Source of the DNA: Melocanna baccifera
Taxonomy: Eukaryota > Streptophyta > Magnoliopsida > Poales > Poaceae
Assembly: GCA_036346265.1 (NCBI GenBank)
Contig: CM070703.1
Span: 434,001 to 498,000, forward strand
Reading direction: 5' to 3'
Length of the DNA stretch: 64,000 bases
Shown here: one piece after another, positions 11,840 through 23,049 of the stretch
Numbering within the stretch: the first letter of the stretch is position 1
Layout: each line of letters starts with the position of its first letter
Program-made: the position numbers and the translations under genes
Notes under the pieces: generated by a model
What the model was told of the DNA's origin: nothing
What the model saw: the letters and a program-made list of their open reading frames with translations, nothing else
The model's database searches: none

Positions 11840-11985
11840 TCGGTGTCGAGCTTAAGCCTAGATTCAAACTCGGATTTCAATTTGAGCTCGGCTCGAGTTT
11901 CTATTGAGCTCGAATCTGAAAGATCAGACTCGCTCGAGCTCGAGTCGTTTACAGCTCTATTCGCCGCCGGCATTCAAAGCAGTCC
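11840..11985. repeat. Degenerate GAGCTCGA-rich repeat, copy 1
   Basis: Rich in interleaved GAGCTCG, CTCGAGCTCGAG and AACTCGG motifs, ending in GTCGTTTACAGCTCTATTCG. This resembles a common plant non-autonomous element (reverse complement AGAGCTGTAAACGA then GAGCTCGA runs). A related stretch lies at 61765-62155 and a weaker one at 13380-13620. Confidence 0.45.
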
Positions 11986-12658
11986 GAGCATAGGTAGTAG
12001 GCCTTCACACCATTTTTACGATCTAACTGTAATTTGGTTGGTGAAACTTTAATTTCCTCTATGAGTATATTGGACGCAGCTTTTCATTCTCCTCCCGCAG
12101 TTATTCAAAAACTCTTTGGTGCTTCAGTACCTAGATGAGCAAGAAATGCAGAACTTATTAGCAGTCAGCTATGAAGGCATACGCATAGATAGGAAATACA
12201 ACCAATTGTGAACCACTCTGTACAGAAATATGATTTACAACAATAACCACCCTAGCAATTCTACTATTGCGTGCTGAGATGTATAGAGAATTTTGTTGTT
12301 AAAAGGACTAGAGGCAATCATTGTGGGTTCACATTGGGTGGAAATGAGTAAAACACATGTAACACTTGTACTTGTGAAATTTCATGGCTTGTAGTATGTG
12401 GAAATTACTTTTCGCAGTCTTAGCCTCTAGATCCATGGACATACCGAGTTTGTCCATTGATGGGCAAAGAACCAGCCATAAGATTTGACGTAGATGACAC
12501 CCCAGGGGTATCCTTCAGCTTCGAAGTAAACTTAGACATAACTTCCTAGAAAAACTAATTTTCTTAATGTTCAGTCCATGAGATTAATCGATTACTACTA
12601 CAGTAGATCGTACTCGGTACAGCATGGATGCGCACACTGCACAGTGCCACAACCACAG

Positions 12659-12790
12659 TCGTTTTAACGATAGCTTTTGACTTTTAGCTGAAATTTCACT
12701 GTAGCTGGATTTTTTTTACTGTAGCTGAGTTAGTGGATAGTGTAGTGAATAGTGAAAAAAAAGCTGAAACTTTTAAAAGCTAAAATGATC
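12659..12790 (+). mobile_element. Tourist-like MITE family A, short internally deleted copy
   Basis: Begins CGTTTTAACGATAGCTTTTGAC and ends TAGTGAAAAAAAAGCTGAAA then GCTAAAATGATCA, matching both ends of the full family A copies but without their middle (no ATCACGGACAATG core). I see no clear target duplication. Confidence 0.65.
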
Positions 12791-12924
12791 ACTGCCAGTA
12801 ATATAGCTCCAAGTAATATAGCTCTGTGCCAGTCACATGGGACACAAACTATGCGACGAAATGCCACACCGAGCCCGTAGCCCCCAATTCATCACACGCC
12901 CCAGCTGTTCCACGAAATGACTAA

Positions 12925-13203
12925 TGGGGTTATCGTTTTAGCGATGACTTCTGGTTTCTGACTGAAATTTCACTGTAGCTGATTTTTTTACTGTAACCGA
13001 TTTAGCTTTTTGGGCATAATTAAATTTTAAAAAAATGTAAAAATAGAAAAAATATGCTAACCCATCACGGACAATGCAAAGGAACACGGGAAAAAAGAAA
13101 AATACAAAAAAGCTAAAAAAAATCTAAAAAAATTCAGAAAAAGACAAATTACTGAATAGTGAAAAAAAGCTGAAACTGAAAAAAAGCTGAAACGAGTGGG
13201 ACC
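12925..13203 (+). mobile_element. Tourist-like MITE family A, full copy
   Basis: About 279 bp, flanked by TAA at 12922-12924 and 13204-13206. Ends are ATCGTTTTAGC and GCTGAAACGAGTGGGACC, which pair as imperfect terminal inverted repeats. The core has GCATAATTAAATTT, then CCATCACGGACAATGCAAAG and AACACGGGAAAAAAG. A TAA or TTA duplication is the hallmark of PIF/Harbinger (Tourist) elements. Confidence 0.85.
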
Positions 13204-13379
13204 TAACCCACCGACTCATGCCCGGCTTGATTGATGTCCATCCCAAACTATCCTAGGAACGGCGGGAAGACAGATCTTTGGAAGGTTTATTACCTAGGTA
13301 TATGGGCCGGCCGAAGCCTGTGAAGATCTGAAGCGCCTTCGCGCTCGCCATCGACGTTGGCCGCCGGCGACGGCAGGAC

Positions 13380-13620
13380 TAGGGCTGGAAAAAAACTAGT
13401 TAGTGAGGCTCGTTGGGTCGATTCTAAATTATTTCAATTACACTTGTTAATTAATTAAATATTGAAATAGTCAATTTTGGATGAAACTAAAATAAATTTT
13501 GGCTCAGCTCAGCCCGTTAATTTGATTATTAAAATAATTTCAAACCATTAATAAAATGATATTAAATTAAACTATGTTAATTTTTTAAAAAAAACTTGAT
13601 AAGATGAAACTGGGCTATCG
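13380..13620. repeat. Degenerate repeat related to the GAGCTCGA family
   Basis: Starts AGGGCTGGAAAAAAACTAG and includes GAGGCTCGTTGGGTCGATT and GGCTCAGCTCAGCCCG. Resembles the GAGCTCGA-rich repeats at 11.9 kb and 61.8 kb but is strongly diverged. Low certainty. Confidence 0.3.
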
Positions 13621-13869
13621 CAAATTCGAAATCGGGAGCCCAAAACGTAAGGGAAGTGGCAGCCAGGCAGTATCAACTTTTTAGGCCGTTATAAACAGAA
13701 AACTTTTCAGCCCGTTCTGACTTGTAGGCCCAAATTTCAAGTTTGGAGTCCTTTTTTTGGTCTTGATAACAGTCCCACAAACCTTTTTTCTGGCCTTGAT
13801 TATTTCGTTTGGTCTCTCATATGTGGGCTCATTTCATCGTAGCCCTAGCACTCCGCCAATGTTATTAGT

Positions 13870-14360
13870 TTGAAGTTTTTATAACACTTTAAACTTTATT
13901 TAAAAGTTCGTCCAGCATTTTGAACGATGAAACTAGATATTTGACCACCCAAACTTTGTAGTCGGTTTCAAATAACACCTTAAACCGGTTTTCGTATGGT
14001 GGTATTATCCGCGTTATGTAATGAGTGAGCATTTTTACCACGTAGAATAACACGTTGACCAAGTTGAATCAATAACATGTGGGCCCACAAAAGCTCCTCC
14101 CCCACTAAGCTCCTAGCCGTGCTTACATAGCCATCGCCCCTTGTAGTTCCATCCCTCTCTGTTTCGATTTGAGAGGGGATACCATGTGGGCCTACTAGTC
14201 ATTCATGTAAACTTGATCAATATGTCATTTTAGGGGTAACACCATTCACTCATTATGCCACGGGAACAATACCAATATATAAAATCAAGTTATAGTGTTA
14301 TTTGAACTGGACTGCAAAGTTTAGGTCAAATGTTCAACTTTATAATTCAAGCTGTTGGAT
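13870..14360. mobile_element. Second foldback element, about 490 bp
   Basis: The left arm has CCAAACTTTGTAGTCGGTTT, CAAATAACACCTTAAACC, GTATTATCCGCG and AATGAGTGAGCATTTTTACC. The right arm, read in reverse complement, has TAAACTTTGCAGTCCAGTT, CAAATAACACTATAACTTG, GTATTGTTCCCG and AATGAGTGAATGGTGTTACC. The arms therefore pair over more than 130 bases. The spacer near 14050-14200 contains no coding signal. Confidence 0.65.
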
Positions 14361-14439
14361 AGACTTTCAAGTAAAGTACATAGATGTTATATAGACTTTT
14401 TCTATTAGTTTTTACACATGACTGCAGAGCCATATTGTT

Positions 14440-14975
14440 GGCTGCCTTTGGATCGGCTTATGCTTAGGCTTTGACTTAGGTTGCTACAGCAATTAGCTTT
14501 TAAATTGTATATTTTTTAAGATGAGGTTTATATGCAGATTGTAGTAGACACCGTACCCAGTTCAACTATACCAACTAAAATCGCATATAACTATTTTCTC
14601 TGTGTACTGTCTCTCATGAACAAACATAATTCAAAAACTATAAATCAAAAGCCAAAAACATATTAAAAAAAATCTACCCGTGATCCGCTCCAAAGACCCA
14701 CCGTCTAATTTATTTATGCCTCTTCGATAGCAAAAGAGAAAGAATAGGTTTCAGTCTTCAGTTGTGGAGTGATACATTTGTGCAATGGTTTTCGGCGTTG
14801 CACTTTGGCAGCGCTCAATGTATGCTACCGCCACCGTTCGACTACAGTAAAAAATAAGTTAAGTATAGTAAAAAATTAGTTACGCTAAATAAATCAACTC
14901 AATTACAATAAAAAATAAGTTAACTACAGTAAAAAAATCATAAACCAACTCTATCTGAACACCACCTTTTGTTTC
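14440..14975 (-). mobile_element. MITE family B (reverse copy) followed by a family A fragment
   Basis: From 14440 to about 14690 the sequence contains, in reverse orientation, the family B blocks seen at 26.3 kb (TATATGCGATTTTAG and a TTATAGTTTTTGAATT-like block). From about 14810 to 14970, repeated CTACAGTAAAAAATAAGTT-like units match the terminal part of family A. Boundaries are approximate. Confidence 0.45.
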
Positions 14976-15346
14976 AGCCTATGGAGCGTGTTTTTACTCC
15001 CAGATGGTAGTTTAATTATAGAAAACTAGTTGAGGACTCCGTGCACTGTCATGGGCACAATGAAGACCCAAGTCAATCGATCTATATGGCCGAAGCTACA
15101 GACCAAGAGTAAAGTTGTCGATAAGAAGAGCCAAAAATTGCACTCACATGTATGCTACATATGTACATATGTGTTTTACATGTTGCCACTCGTATGAAAG
15201 TTACCTAAAGAGAGCAACCTTCACCAAGAAACATATTTTATGACAGCTGTAATGGACAAACAAATGTACATGTATTTAGTGATACTGAGAGTATGAAATA
15301 TTTAGGGTAATTACGCTATAAAATTCAATTATTTAAGTTACAAAGG

Positions 15347-15347
15347 G

Positions 15348-15406
<59 letters not shown>
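15347..15406. repeat. (TA)n microsatellite
   Basis: Uninterrupted TA dinucleotides for about 60 bases. It lies in gene-free sequence just before a minisatellite. Confidence 0.97.
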
Positions 15407-15407
<1 letters not shown>

Positions 15408-15544
15408 CCTAGTATGGTTAATAGGAACACATGACTAATATGAATATAAGACTAATATGAACATAACGCAAAATTAATGTAAACTCAAGAGATTAAGTAC
15501 AAAGCACGAGGAGGCGAAGCGTTCGATAACCAAAGGGTCAGGAA

Positions 15545-16145
15545 GTCTTCGACACCCGTCTTGGAGACATCGTCTCGGCGGGGTGGCATGTCTTCGCCGC
15601 CCGCTTTGGAGGCATCGCCTAAATGGGATGACACGCCTGCACCAGGAGACTTCACCGTCCGCCTTGTAGGCATCGTCTCGATGGGATGGCACAACTTCGT
15701 CACCCGTCTTGGTGGTATCACCTCGGCGCGACGGCACGACTTCGCTATCCACCTTGGAGCCATCGCCTCGGTGGGGCGACACGACATCGCTATCCGCTTT
15801 GTAGGCATCGTCTTGGCGTGGCGGCACGACTTTGCTGCCCGCCTTGGAGGCATCATCTCAGCGCAGTGGCACGACTTCGCCGCTCGTCTTGGAGGCATTA
15901 CCTCGGCACGGTGGCATGACTTCACTGTCCGCTTCCTAGGCATTGACTCGATGATACGACACGCTTTCATCGGGAGACTTTGCTACCCGCCTCGTAGGCA
16001 TCGCCTTGACAGGACGACATGCCTTTGTCGGGAGACTTCGCCGCTCATCTTGTAGGCATCACCTCGATGGGATGGCACGCCCTCACTGGGAGACTTTGCC
16101 GCCCACCTTGTAGGCATCTTCTCGGCGGGGCGGCCTACGCGCCTC
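15545..16145. repeat. 45-bp minisatellite with open frames on both strands
   Basis: About a dozen diverged copies of a 45-bp unit of the form CACGACTTCGCCGCYCG, CTTGGAGGCATC, then CCTCGGCGNGGTGG. Since 45 is a multiple of three, the array stays open on both strands. On the minus strand it would encode a 15-residue repeat of the AKSCRRAEVIPPRRV type. The units at 15965-16130 carry an extra GGGAGACTT spacer. I recognise no protein domain, and the frames most likely reflect the period. It may belong to a retroelement (LTR-like sequence follows at 16.5 kb). Confidence 0.75.
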
Positions 16146-16489
16146 GCGGCCCGAAGGCACCCCCTCGATGGAAAGACCACGACTTTGGTGCCTCGTAGGC
16201 GTTGCCTTGGAGGGGTGGCCTTGCCCCTGGCTTTGTCTCCATGCTCTGTCGAGGGGCGGCCACGTTAGGATCAGACAAAGAAGAACCCTGTTTTGGGAGG
16301 TTTAGAGCGTTTGGACCCCTGGGATTGGAGCTAGCAGTTACATCAGCTCTCCCCTTGGGACCCTCGTGCTTGCTATCGAGAGACGGGGGGCTAGGACAAT
16401 TGATCATGACAGCTCGCCCCTCGGGACCTTCGCGCTTGTTGTCGAGGGAGTACTGTTGTAGGGGTGATCCAGCCCTCCGTGATTAGGCA

Positions 16490-16745
16490 TTGCAACGGGC
16501 CAATATATAACATGCTTAATAATATAGATGAATGTACTAATGTATCCTCACCTTTGTAATTATCAAGGGGTAGGATAAATTTTTTATCCTATCCTATCCG
16601 TGTATATAAACCCCCATACGGGTATAAGATGGTCATATGCACTCATTCTTACCGCTGGCTCTCTTTTTAGCTCTCTTGGTGCTATCTCCCATGGAGAAGG
16701 GTACTCTGTACCTATTGTTATAGCCATGCTATGACATCGGCCAAA
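16490..16745 (+). repeat. LTR-like segment with TATA box
   Basis: Contains GGGTAGGATAAATTTTTTAT, a repeated TATCCTATCC, a TATA-like GTGTATATAAACCCCC near 16600 and CCCATGGAGAAGGG downstream. The arrangement resembles the promoter end of an LTR. No gag or pol frame is found beside it. Speculative. Confidence 0.35.
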
Positions 16746-17314
16746 ATCAAAATTTTCATATCTAGGTCATACGAACGTCTTCGCCATGATAACTAAAGCC
16801 ATGTTCTTTTGGGATGCAACTAATGGCTTTTGTCTGTGATTTTTAAGATAACGCTGAACGGCAAAGACATTGACGGGGACAACGTACAGATTTTAGCCTC
16901 AGAAATCTGTTTTAAAAAGCGGCTTTGAAAAATCATCAAGCCAAAGCTATTGAAAAGCTTAAAGACCCACCTGGCAGCTGCCGCCGTTGCCAAAAACTCA
17001 AGCATCTAACACTAGCTAACCTGTGGGACCATGACCAGACCAAGACCATATAGCCAATATGGTCCCACCAGAAGTTACGATCAACTCAGCTCATTCATTG
17101 ACTAGTCACAGCAAAGCGTCGGCATGTTGCCCAATTGAAGAGACTTCTTTCGGGTTATGGTAATAGTTTTTATCTATATTTTTTTAGATAATAATAATAA
17201 ACAGATGATATATACAATTTTAAATTCAAAAGTTTACTTTTAAAAATCTGTTTGAAGAAAACGCTCATTTGCTTCGGAACCAAAAGCTAAAAAGAAATAA
17301 AAGAAACAAGCCTG

Positions 17315-17570
17315 AGGGGGCGCTCGTTTTAGCGATAGCTTCTGACTTTTGACTGAAATTTCACTGTAGTTGATTTGGTTTTTTAGATATAATTAATTTT
17401 AAAAAATATAAAAATAGAAAAAACATGTTAACCCGTTAGAGACAATACAAACGAACACGAAAAAAATACAAAAAAGTCTAAATATCTAAAAAAAATTCAG
17501 AAAAGATGAAATACTAAATAGTGAAAAAAAGCAGAAGCTAAAAGTAGAAGCCGAAAAAAACCGAAACTAA
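17315..17570 (+). mobile_element. Tourist-like MITE family A copy beside WRAP73
   Basis: Starts GCTCGTTTTAGCGATAGCTT and contains CTGAAATTTCACTGTAG, CCCGTTAGAGACAATACAAA and AAATACTAAATAGTGAAAA in family order. It ends about 175 bases before the WRAP73 start codon. The right end (AAGCCGAAAAAAACCGAAAC) is diverged and I could not define a target duplication. By position it occupies much of the proximal promoter. Confidence 0.75.
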
Positions 17571-17744
17571 CATTCCAACTTTACATCTCCACCCACTCAC
17601 AAATTCAAATTCCAAACGCGAACCCTCCACCGGTAGAAATATTTCAAACCCCACCTCGCCGGAGCACGACACCGGGCGAGAGGCCTCACCCCGCTCCCGC
17701 TCCCGCTCCGATCCCGAGGAGGCGTCCGGTGAGAAGGGGAGGCG

Positions 17745-20700
17745 ATGGAGTTCACGGAGGCGTACAAGCAGACGGGCCCGTGCTGCTTCTCCCCCGACGG
17801 CCGCTTCCTCGCCGTAGCCGTCGACTACCGCCTCGTCGTCCGGGACGTCGTCTCCCTCAAGGTATCCATGCAATTCCCCACCTCCTTTCTCCCACTCGAC
17901 CTTAGTTCTTGGGGCTTGGAATGCGGGTTTAGGGTTTGGGCTTTTGGAGTAGTTGCCGAATCTGGGATTGGGGGTAATGTGATCTGGCGTGGCTCAAATT
18001 TGGGCATTCTGATGCATGGAATGCGCCTAATTTTGCCCGATCCGGGACTAGGTTGTGCTTAGAGCAATTCGCCGTACATGTTGGATTGAAGAAATCTTAG
18101 TACTAAATGGTATGGAGGAGTGGATAATACGTGATTTTGTTGTTTGCGTGGAGATTTAGATGGGTGCGTTTGGTTTGCACCTATGAATTCTATCCGCTGT
18201 ATGAACTGTGTAATTTCTGGAACACTCTTGGGTATCCGCATCTCTTGGATTCATGGTAGTTCCATGAACACTTCATGTTTCATATTCGTTCATGCAAATT
18301 TAGCATCCTGTATTCCTGTGTTATCGTTTCAACTTTCAAGAACGGTTAGGTTGTGTATAATGCCTTGCAACTTTCTTGTTTACTGTATGCATGAACTCAT
18401 ATGAGCTATATGAATTTTAAGTTTAACAGAACTCATGTCGTTATAAAAATTGTTAGTTACATCTCGACATTACAATTTACAACAACGCATGCTTTAACTT
18501 GCTTATGTAGGTGGTGCAATTGTTTTCATGTGTGGATAAAATAAATTTTGTGGACTGGGCACCGGATTCAGAGTATATTCTATGTGGACTTTACAAGCGG
18601 CCCATGGTTCAGGCTTGGTCATTGAGCCAGCCTGACTGGACCTGCAAGATTGATGAAGGCTCCGCAGGGATTGCATATGCTCGCTGGAGCCCTGACAGTC
18701 GTCATATACTCACTACATCAGAGTTTCAGCTTCGTCTAACTGTGTGGTCTCTCGTAAATACGGCATGTGTACATGTCCAGTGGCCAAAGCATGCCTCCAG
18801 AGGTGTTTCTTTTACTAAGGATGGGAAGTTTGCTGCGATCTGCACCAGGCGTGACTGCAAGGATTATGTAAATTTGCTCTCATGTCATTCCTGGGAGATA
18901 ATGGGTGTCTTTGCTGTTGACACGGTGGACTTAGCAGGTGTTGAGTGGTCACCGGATGATAGTGCTATCGTAGTCTGGGATTCACTTCTTGAATACAAGG
19001 TGCATGTGCTTTCTCTTCAGAAACATCCCGTAGTGATTTTATGTGTTGTGGCTTGTGACTGTAGTCAATTCATATGCATGCCTCAATGCAACAGCTTTTA
19101 GGTAGTCTCTTTATGCATGTTGCTCTCTTGATAACTATCTTCATTTACAGTATGTCACGATCTTGTGTCATACCTTTCTATCTCGCTAATATTCTTTGTG
19201 CTAAGGTCTCTTTGTAACTTCAAATTGAGATGGGTATTTGCTTGCGAGTTACTTCACATGCATGTCTGTATGCAATAGCGTTCAGTTAGTCTCTGATATA
19301 TGTTGATCTTGAAAATTATCTTCATTTACAGTACAGTATCTCACAATCTAGCTTGCTAATTTATTTCCGCTACGGTCAGTAATCTTGCATGGTTGGCAAG
19401 CCACACTATGCTCTCTTTTTTCCAAGGGCAGTACATCTTTTGCCTTTAGTTTAGTTTAGTCTTGTGACACCTTTGGTACTTGACGACATTATTGCATTAG
19501 GTTGATGTGTCTATATGCTTAATTTTGGATTTTGATGATCAATCGGTTGGAATATTGGGGGTTTTAATTCTCTGGTTATGTTGGTGGTTTGAAGGATTTG
19601 GAAGCACATGAATAATTGTGTTTTTGAGGGGGCCTCCCCTAATTATAGCGCTTTAGTGCAGGACATTAGCGATGAGGCAAAAATATGGTGTATAACAGGG
19701 ACCAAAGGCCTTAGGCGCATTTGGTCATAGTTTGGTTTTGTGGGTGGGTTGTTATTGTTTGTTTTGTTGTTTCCGTCCCTTTTGGGTTTGTTTGAGTCTG
19801 TTTGACTCTTTTTTCTTCTTAGTATAATAATATGTAGTTCTCCTGCGTGTTTGAGAAAAAAAAAGCTTAACCAATCTGTTGTTCAACTCTTAACAGCTAA
19901 TTTCAGTCTGTTGTTATACAGAACTGTGTTGTTTTTTATGTTTTAAACAAAACATGAGATGGTTAAATGTGGAGGTACCAGTTCTGAACTGATCATTCAA
20001 CAACATGCCTATTACAGGTTCTGATATATTCGCCAGATGGGAGGTGCTTGTTCAAGTATTTAGCATATGAAAGTGGATTAGGTGTGAAAACTGTTGCTTG
20101 GTCACCATGTGGTCAGTTTTTAGCAGTGGGCAGCTATGATCAGGCAGTGCGGACTTTGAACCACCTGACATGGAAAACTTTTGCTGAGTTCACACATGCA
20201 GCCTCTATTCGAAGTCCCTGTAATGCTGCTATATTCAAGGTAAATATTTCTATTTCTATCATTAATCGTCAACTTATGTACTATTATTCTATTTATGTTA
20301 TCCGATTGTAACTACAAAACAATTGCCACAGGAAGTGGATGACCCGTGGCAGCTTGATATGTCAGAGTTATGTCTAAGCGAAGGCTTCTCTCGTAACATG
20401 CAAGACAATGGTTGTGGTAAGATTACGAGTGATGGTTTTATACTGCTTCTCATGCCTCGTTTTTCTATGTTCGACCCATGAACCAGTACATCTTGTTTTT
20501 TAGCATTTCTTGCTTGGCAATTCCCCTTCTCAATTGACATAGGCTGCAGGTGTCTATGAAAATAGTAAAAGCAATCCTCAAAATGTTATCCTATCTAACA
20601 AAATTGAATTAAAACACTTTCCGGGACATTCTGTGGTTCTTTTGTGCTTAGATTGTCTGTAACAAACTTGTAAGCTTAACATTTCGGCTTTGGTATGCAT

Positions 20701-22008
20701 GTGGATACTTCTCTCTCTCTCTCTACCTTGGTTGTTTCTTCACATTGGTACCATATAGTGTGATATTACCACTGATATGTTTCTTTGCATTGTCAGGGCA
20801 ACAAAAAAAGTGCATTGTAGTTCTGTTTATGTTGATAGAGAGAAGGCAGTACTTTTGCGATACCATGCTTCAGTAGAAACAATTGTAGCTTATCACTATG
20901 CATGGTTTTTAGAGGCTAGCTAAAGTTGCCTCACTCATATTACACTAGTTCAACGACATATATCACCAAATTTACATGTTGTCTGTCATCTCTGTAATTT
21001 TGCCAACTATTTCCTTATATTGTTTAATTGTGCAATGATTTTTCCTTGTTTTGTTGCCAGAAAATGGCGCTGAAGGAGGTTCTAGAGTAAAATACGCCGT
21101 GATGGATGTTCCAATCACCTTACCATCGCAGAAACCAGCTATTGACAAGCCCAACCCCAGACAAGGAATTGGTTAGTTGCTTTACTTGTCTTTTTCTACT
21201 TCAATTCGTGATTCTTGCAAGGTCAGATTCATGCATATATATTACAGTATCAGTGGTTTCCTTAATGGCTAACGCACTGGAGACTAGTGTCACGTACTCG
21301 TGATCTATTCAGTTTCTTACACAATGCGTATCTAATTTCTTACTCTAGTTGTGGTTACACTTGATGGATTTGATGTGCAATAGCCCTCAATTTTATTTGT
21401 GAATTGTGATAACAGTTACTAATATTTCTATAGATGTGATGAGCAACACTTACTATCATCCCCTTGTATGAGTTGTCTTGCTGATTCTCGAATTTCTGGC
21501 AGAAAGTTCTTTAGGACATCAGTATGTTGTATTACGGACAAACCTGCATTGCTAAGATGCATTCGTAGTTTCTTTCCCTGCAGATACTCGGAAAACACCT
21601 CTCACCTTACAACATGTGGCAGGTATGCTATCATGGAGCAGCGACGGCCACTATTTCTTCACTCGGAACGACAACATGCCGACTGCCCTTTGGATATGGG
21701 ATATCTGCCGCCTTGAGCTTGCAGCTGTTCTTGTGCAGAAAGATCCAATCCGTGCTGCCGCTTGGGACCCTACATGTCCACGCCTTGTTCTGTGCACGGA
21801 GAGCCCGCACCTGTACGTGTGGACACCATCTGGTGCATGCTGCGTCAACATTCCCTTGCCAAATTTCAGGATTGTCGACTTGAAATGGAACTCAGATGGA
21901 GGCTGCCTCCTTCTAAAGGACCGTGAATCTTTCTGCTGTGCTGCAATTGTATCTGTTGTGCCCGAGGAAGAACCTGATGAATCTGATGATAGCTCTGAGG
22001 ATGAATGA
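17745..22008 (+). CDS. WRAP73: WD40-repeat protein, WRAP73/WDR8-like (6 exons)
   Basis: WD40 scaffold of the WRAP73 (WDR8) family, which in animals and fungi acts at centrosomes or spindle poles and on microtubule anchoring; the plant role is inferred. Exons: 17745-17861, 18511-18999, 20018-20239, 20332-20416, 21061-21171, 21584-22008. All junctions are GT-AG with matching phases and total 483 codons (482 residues). Visible WD-type blocks include CCFSPDGRFLAVAVDYRLVV, NFVDWAPDSEYILCG, YARWSPDSRHILTTSEF, GVEWSPDDSAIVVWD, KTVAWSPCGQFLAVGSYD, MLSWSSDGHYFFTRND and VDLKWNSDGGCLL. The FKYLAYESGLGVKTVAWSP and LNHLTWKTFAEF blocks are characteristic of this family. The C-terminus is acidic (EEEPDESDDSSEDE). 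The ATG at 17745 gives MEFTEAYKQTGP, which matches the family start. Confidence 0.92.
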
Positions 22009-22490
22009 TTTTTTTTTGTCTTGCTTGATGAAATTATGTCAATACTTCCACATATTATGGGTAACGTACGAGACATCTCAATGGGAATTGTAGCCATTAA
22101 TCGATGGAGTTACGTTGTATTTATAGAAATAGATGAATTCGGGGGCAGAACTTGTTCTTTCTGCTGCTACCATTGCAGGCTCCATTTCATACATTCTCTG
22201 CTAGATTCCTGGTCAATGTTTTTTTTGGGTAAGAGTTTGAAGCAAATGTAGAATTGTACTGCGTACATATGCAATTATGCATCCCTTTGTTTCTTGTACT
22301 GAAATGGCCAACTTGAGTTTGTGCATGAGATAAGCTGTATCCTGCCCTTGTTTAAAGAAAGATAAGCTGTATCCTGTAACTTACAGGCTGTAAGTAAACA
22401 GCAAAATCCATTTATAACTGGAAGTCAATAACGTGCTTTCATTGCCGCGGCAACTCATCATGCAGCAATCTAATGAGTGCTGCTAATTGT

Positions 22491-22727
22491 TTTTCAAATA
22501 ACTGATATTTTTTTACTTTTACTATTAAAACTTTGACCATTATTTTTTAGCAATATGTATGTAAATACTTATAGATATACAATATTAGTAAATTACTGTT
22601 TATATCAAATCTAACAATACCAATTTTTATTTTTTTTGCTTAACTAAGTACTTCAGAAGTTATTATTGGTCAAAGTTAAAACAGTAAAAGTCAAAAGTGT
22701 CAGTTATTTAGAAACAAAGGTAGTACC
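22491..22727. mobile_element. Stowaway-like MITE
   Basis: Left end has CAAATAACTGATA, ACTTTTACTATTAAAACTTTGACCA; right end has GGTCAAAGTTAAAACAGTAA, AAGTCAAAAGTGTCAGTTAT, AAACAAAGGTAGTACC. The arms are inverted copies over about 50 bases with an AT-rich loop. The ends match the usual TACTACCTTTGTTT-type Stowaway terminus. It sits downstream of WRAP73. Confidence 0.75.
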
Positions 22728-23049
22728 TTTTTAACTTGCAATTTTGATCAAATGAGCTCATTTCTTCTCCAAAATATGGCAAAAATTACAGAAGGCCCTC
22801 GGAAAATTCAAAGTAAAATCATATAGGACTCTGGCTGCAATCATCCTAGACTATTAGATGGTAATGGTGATATTGATGTGCCATTTGTGTTAGTCTCAAG
22901 TTGCATTGGTTAGATATAGATCCTATTCATTCCGGTTTCAACTTTTGACTAAGCAAGAATGAACACGTTGGTTTTTTAAAATGGACAGGGCCTACATGTC
23001 ATAGAGTTAAAGGGTTAACTTCATAAATGGAGGCCTATTGGTCAGCGAG

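Noticed and set aside
15545..16145. Direct-repeat array considered as a CRISPR-like structure
   Set aside because: Units are contiguous and diverged, with no unique spacers, in a plant nuclear context. It is a minisatellite.
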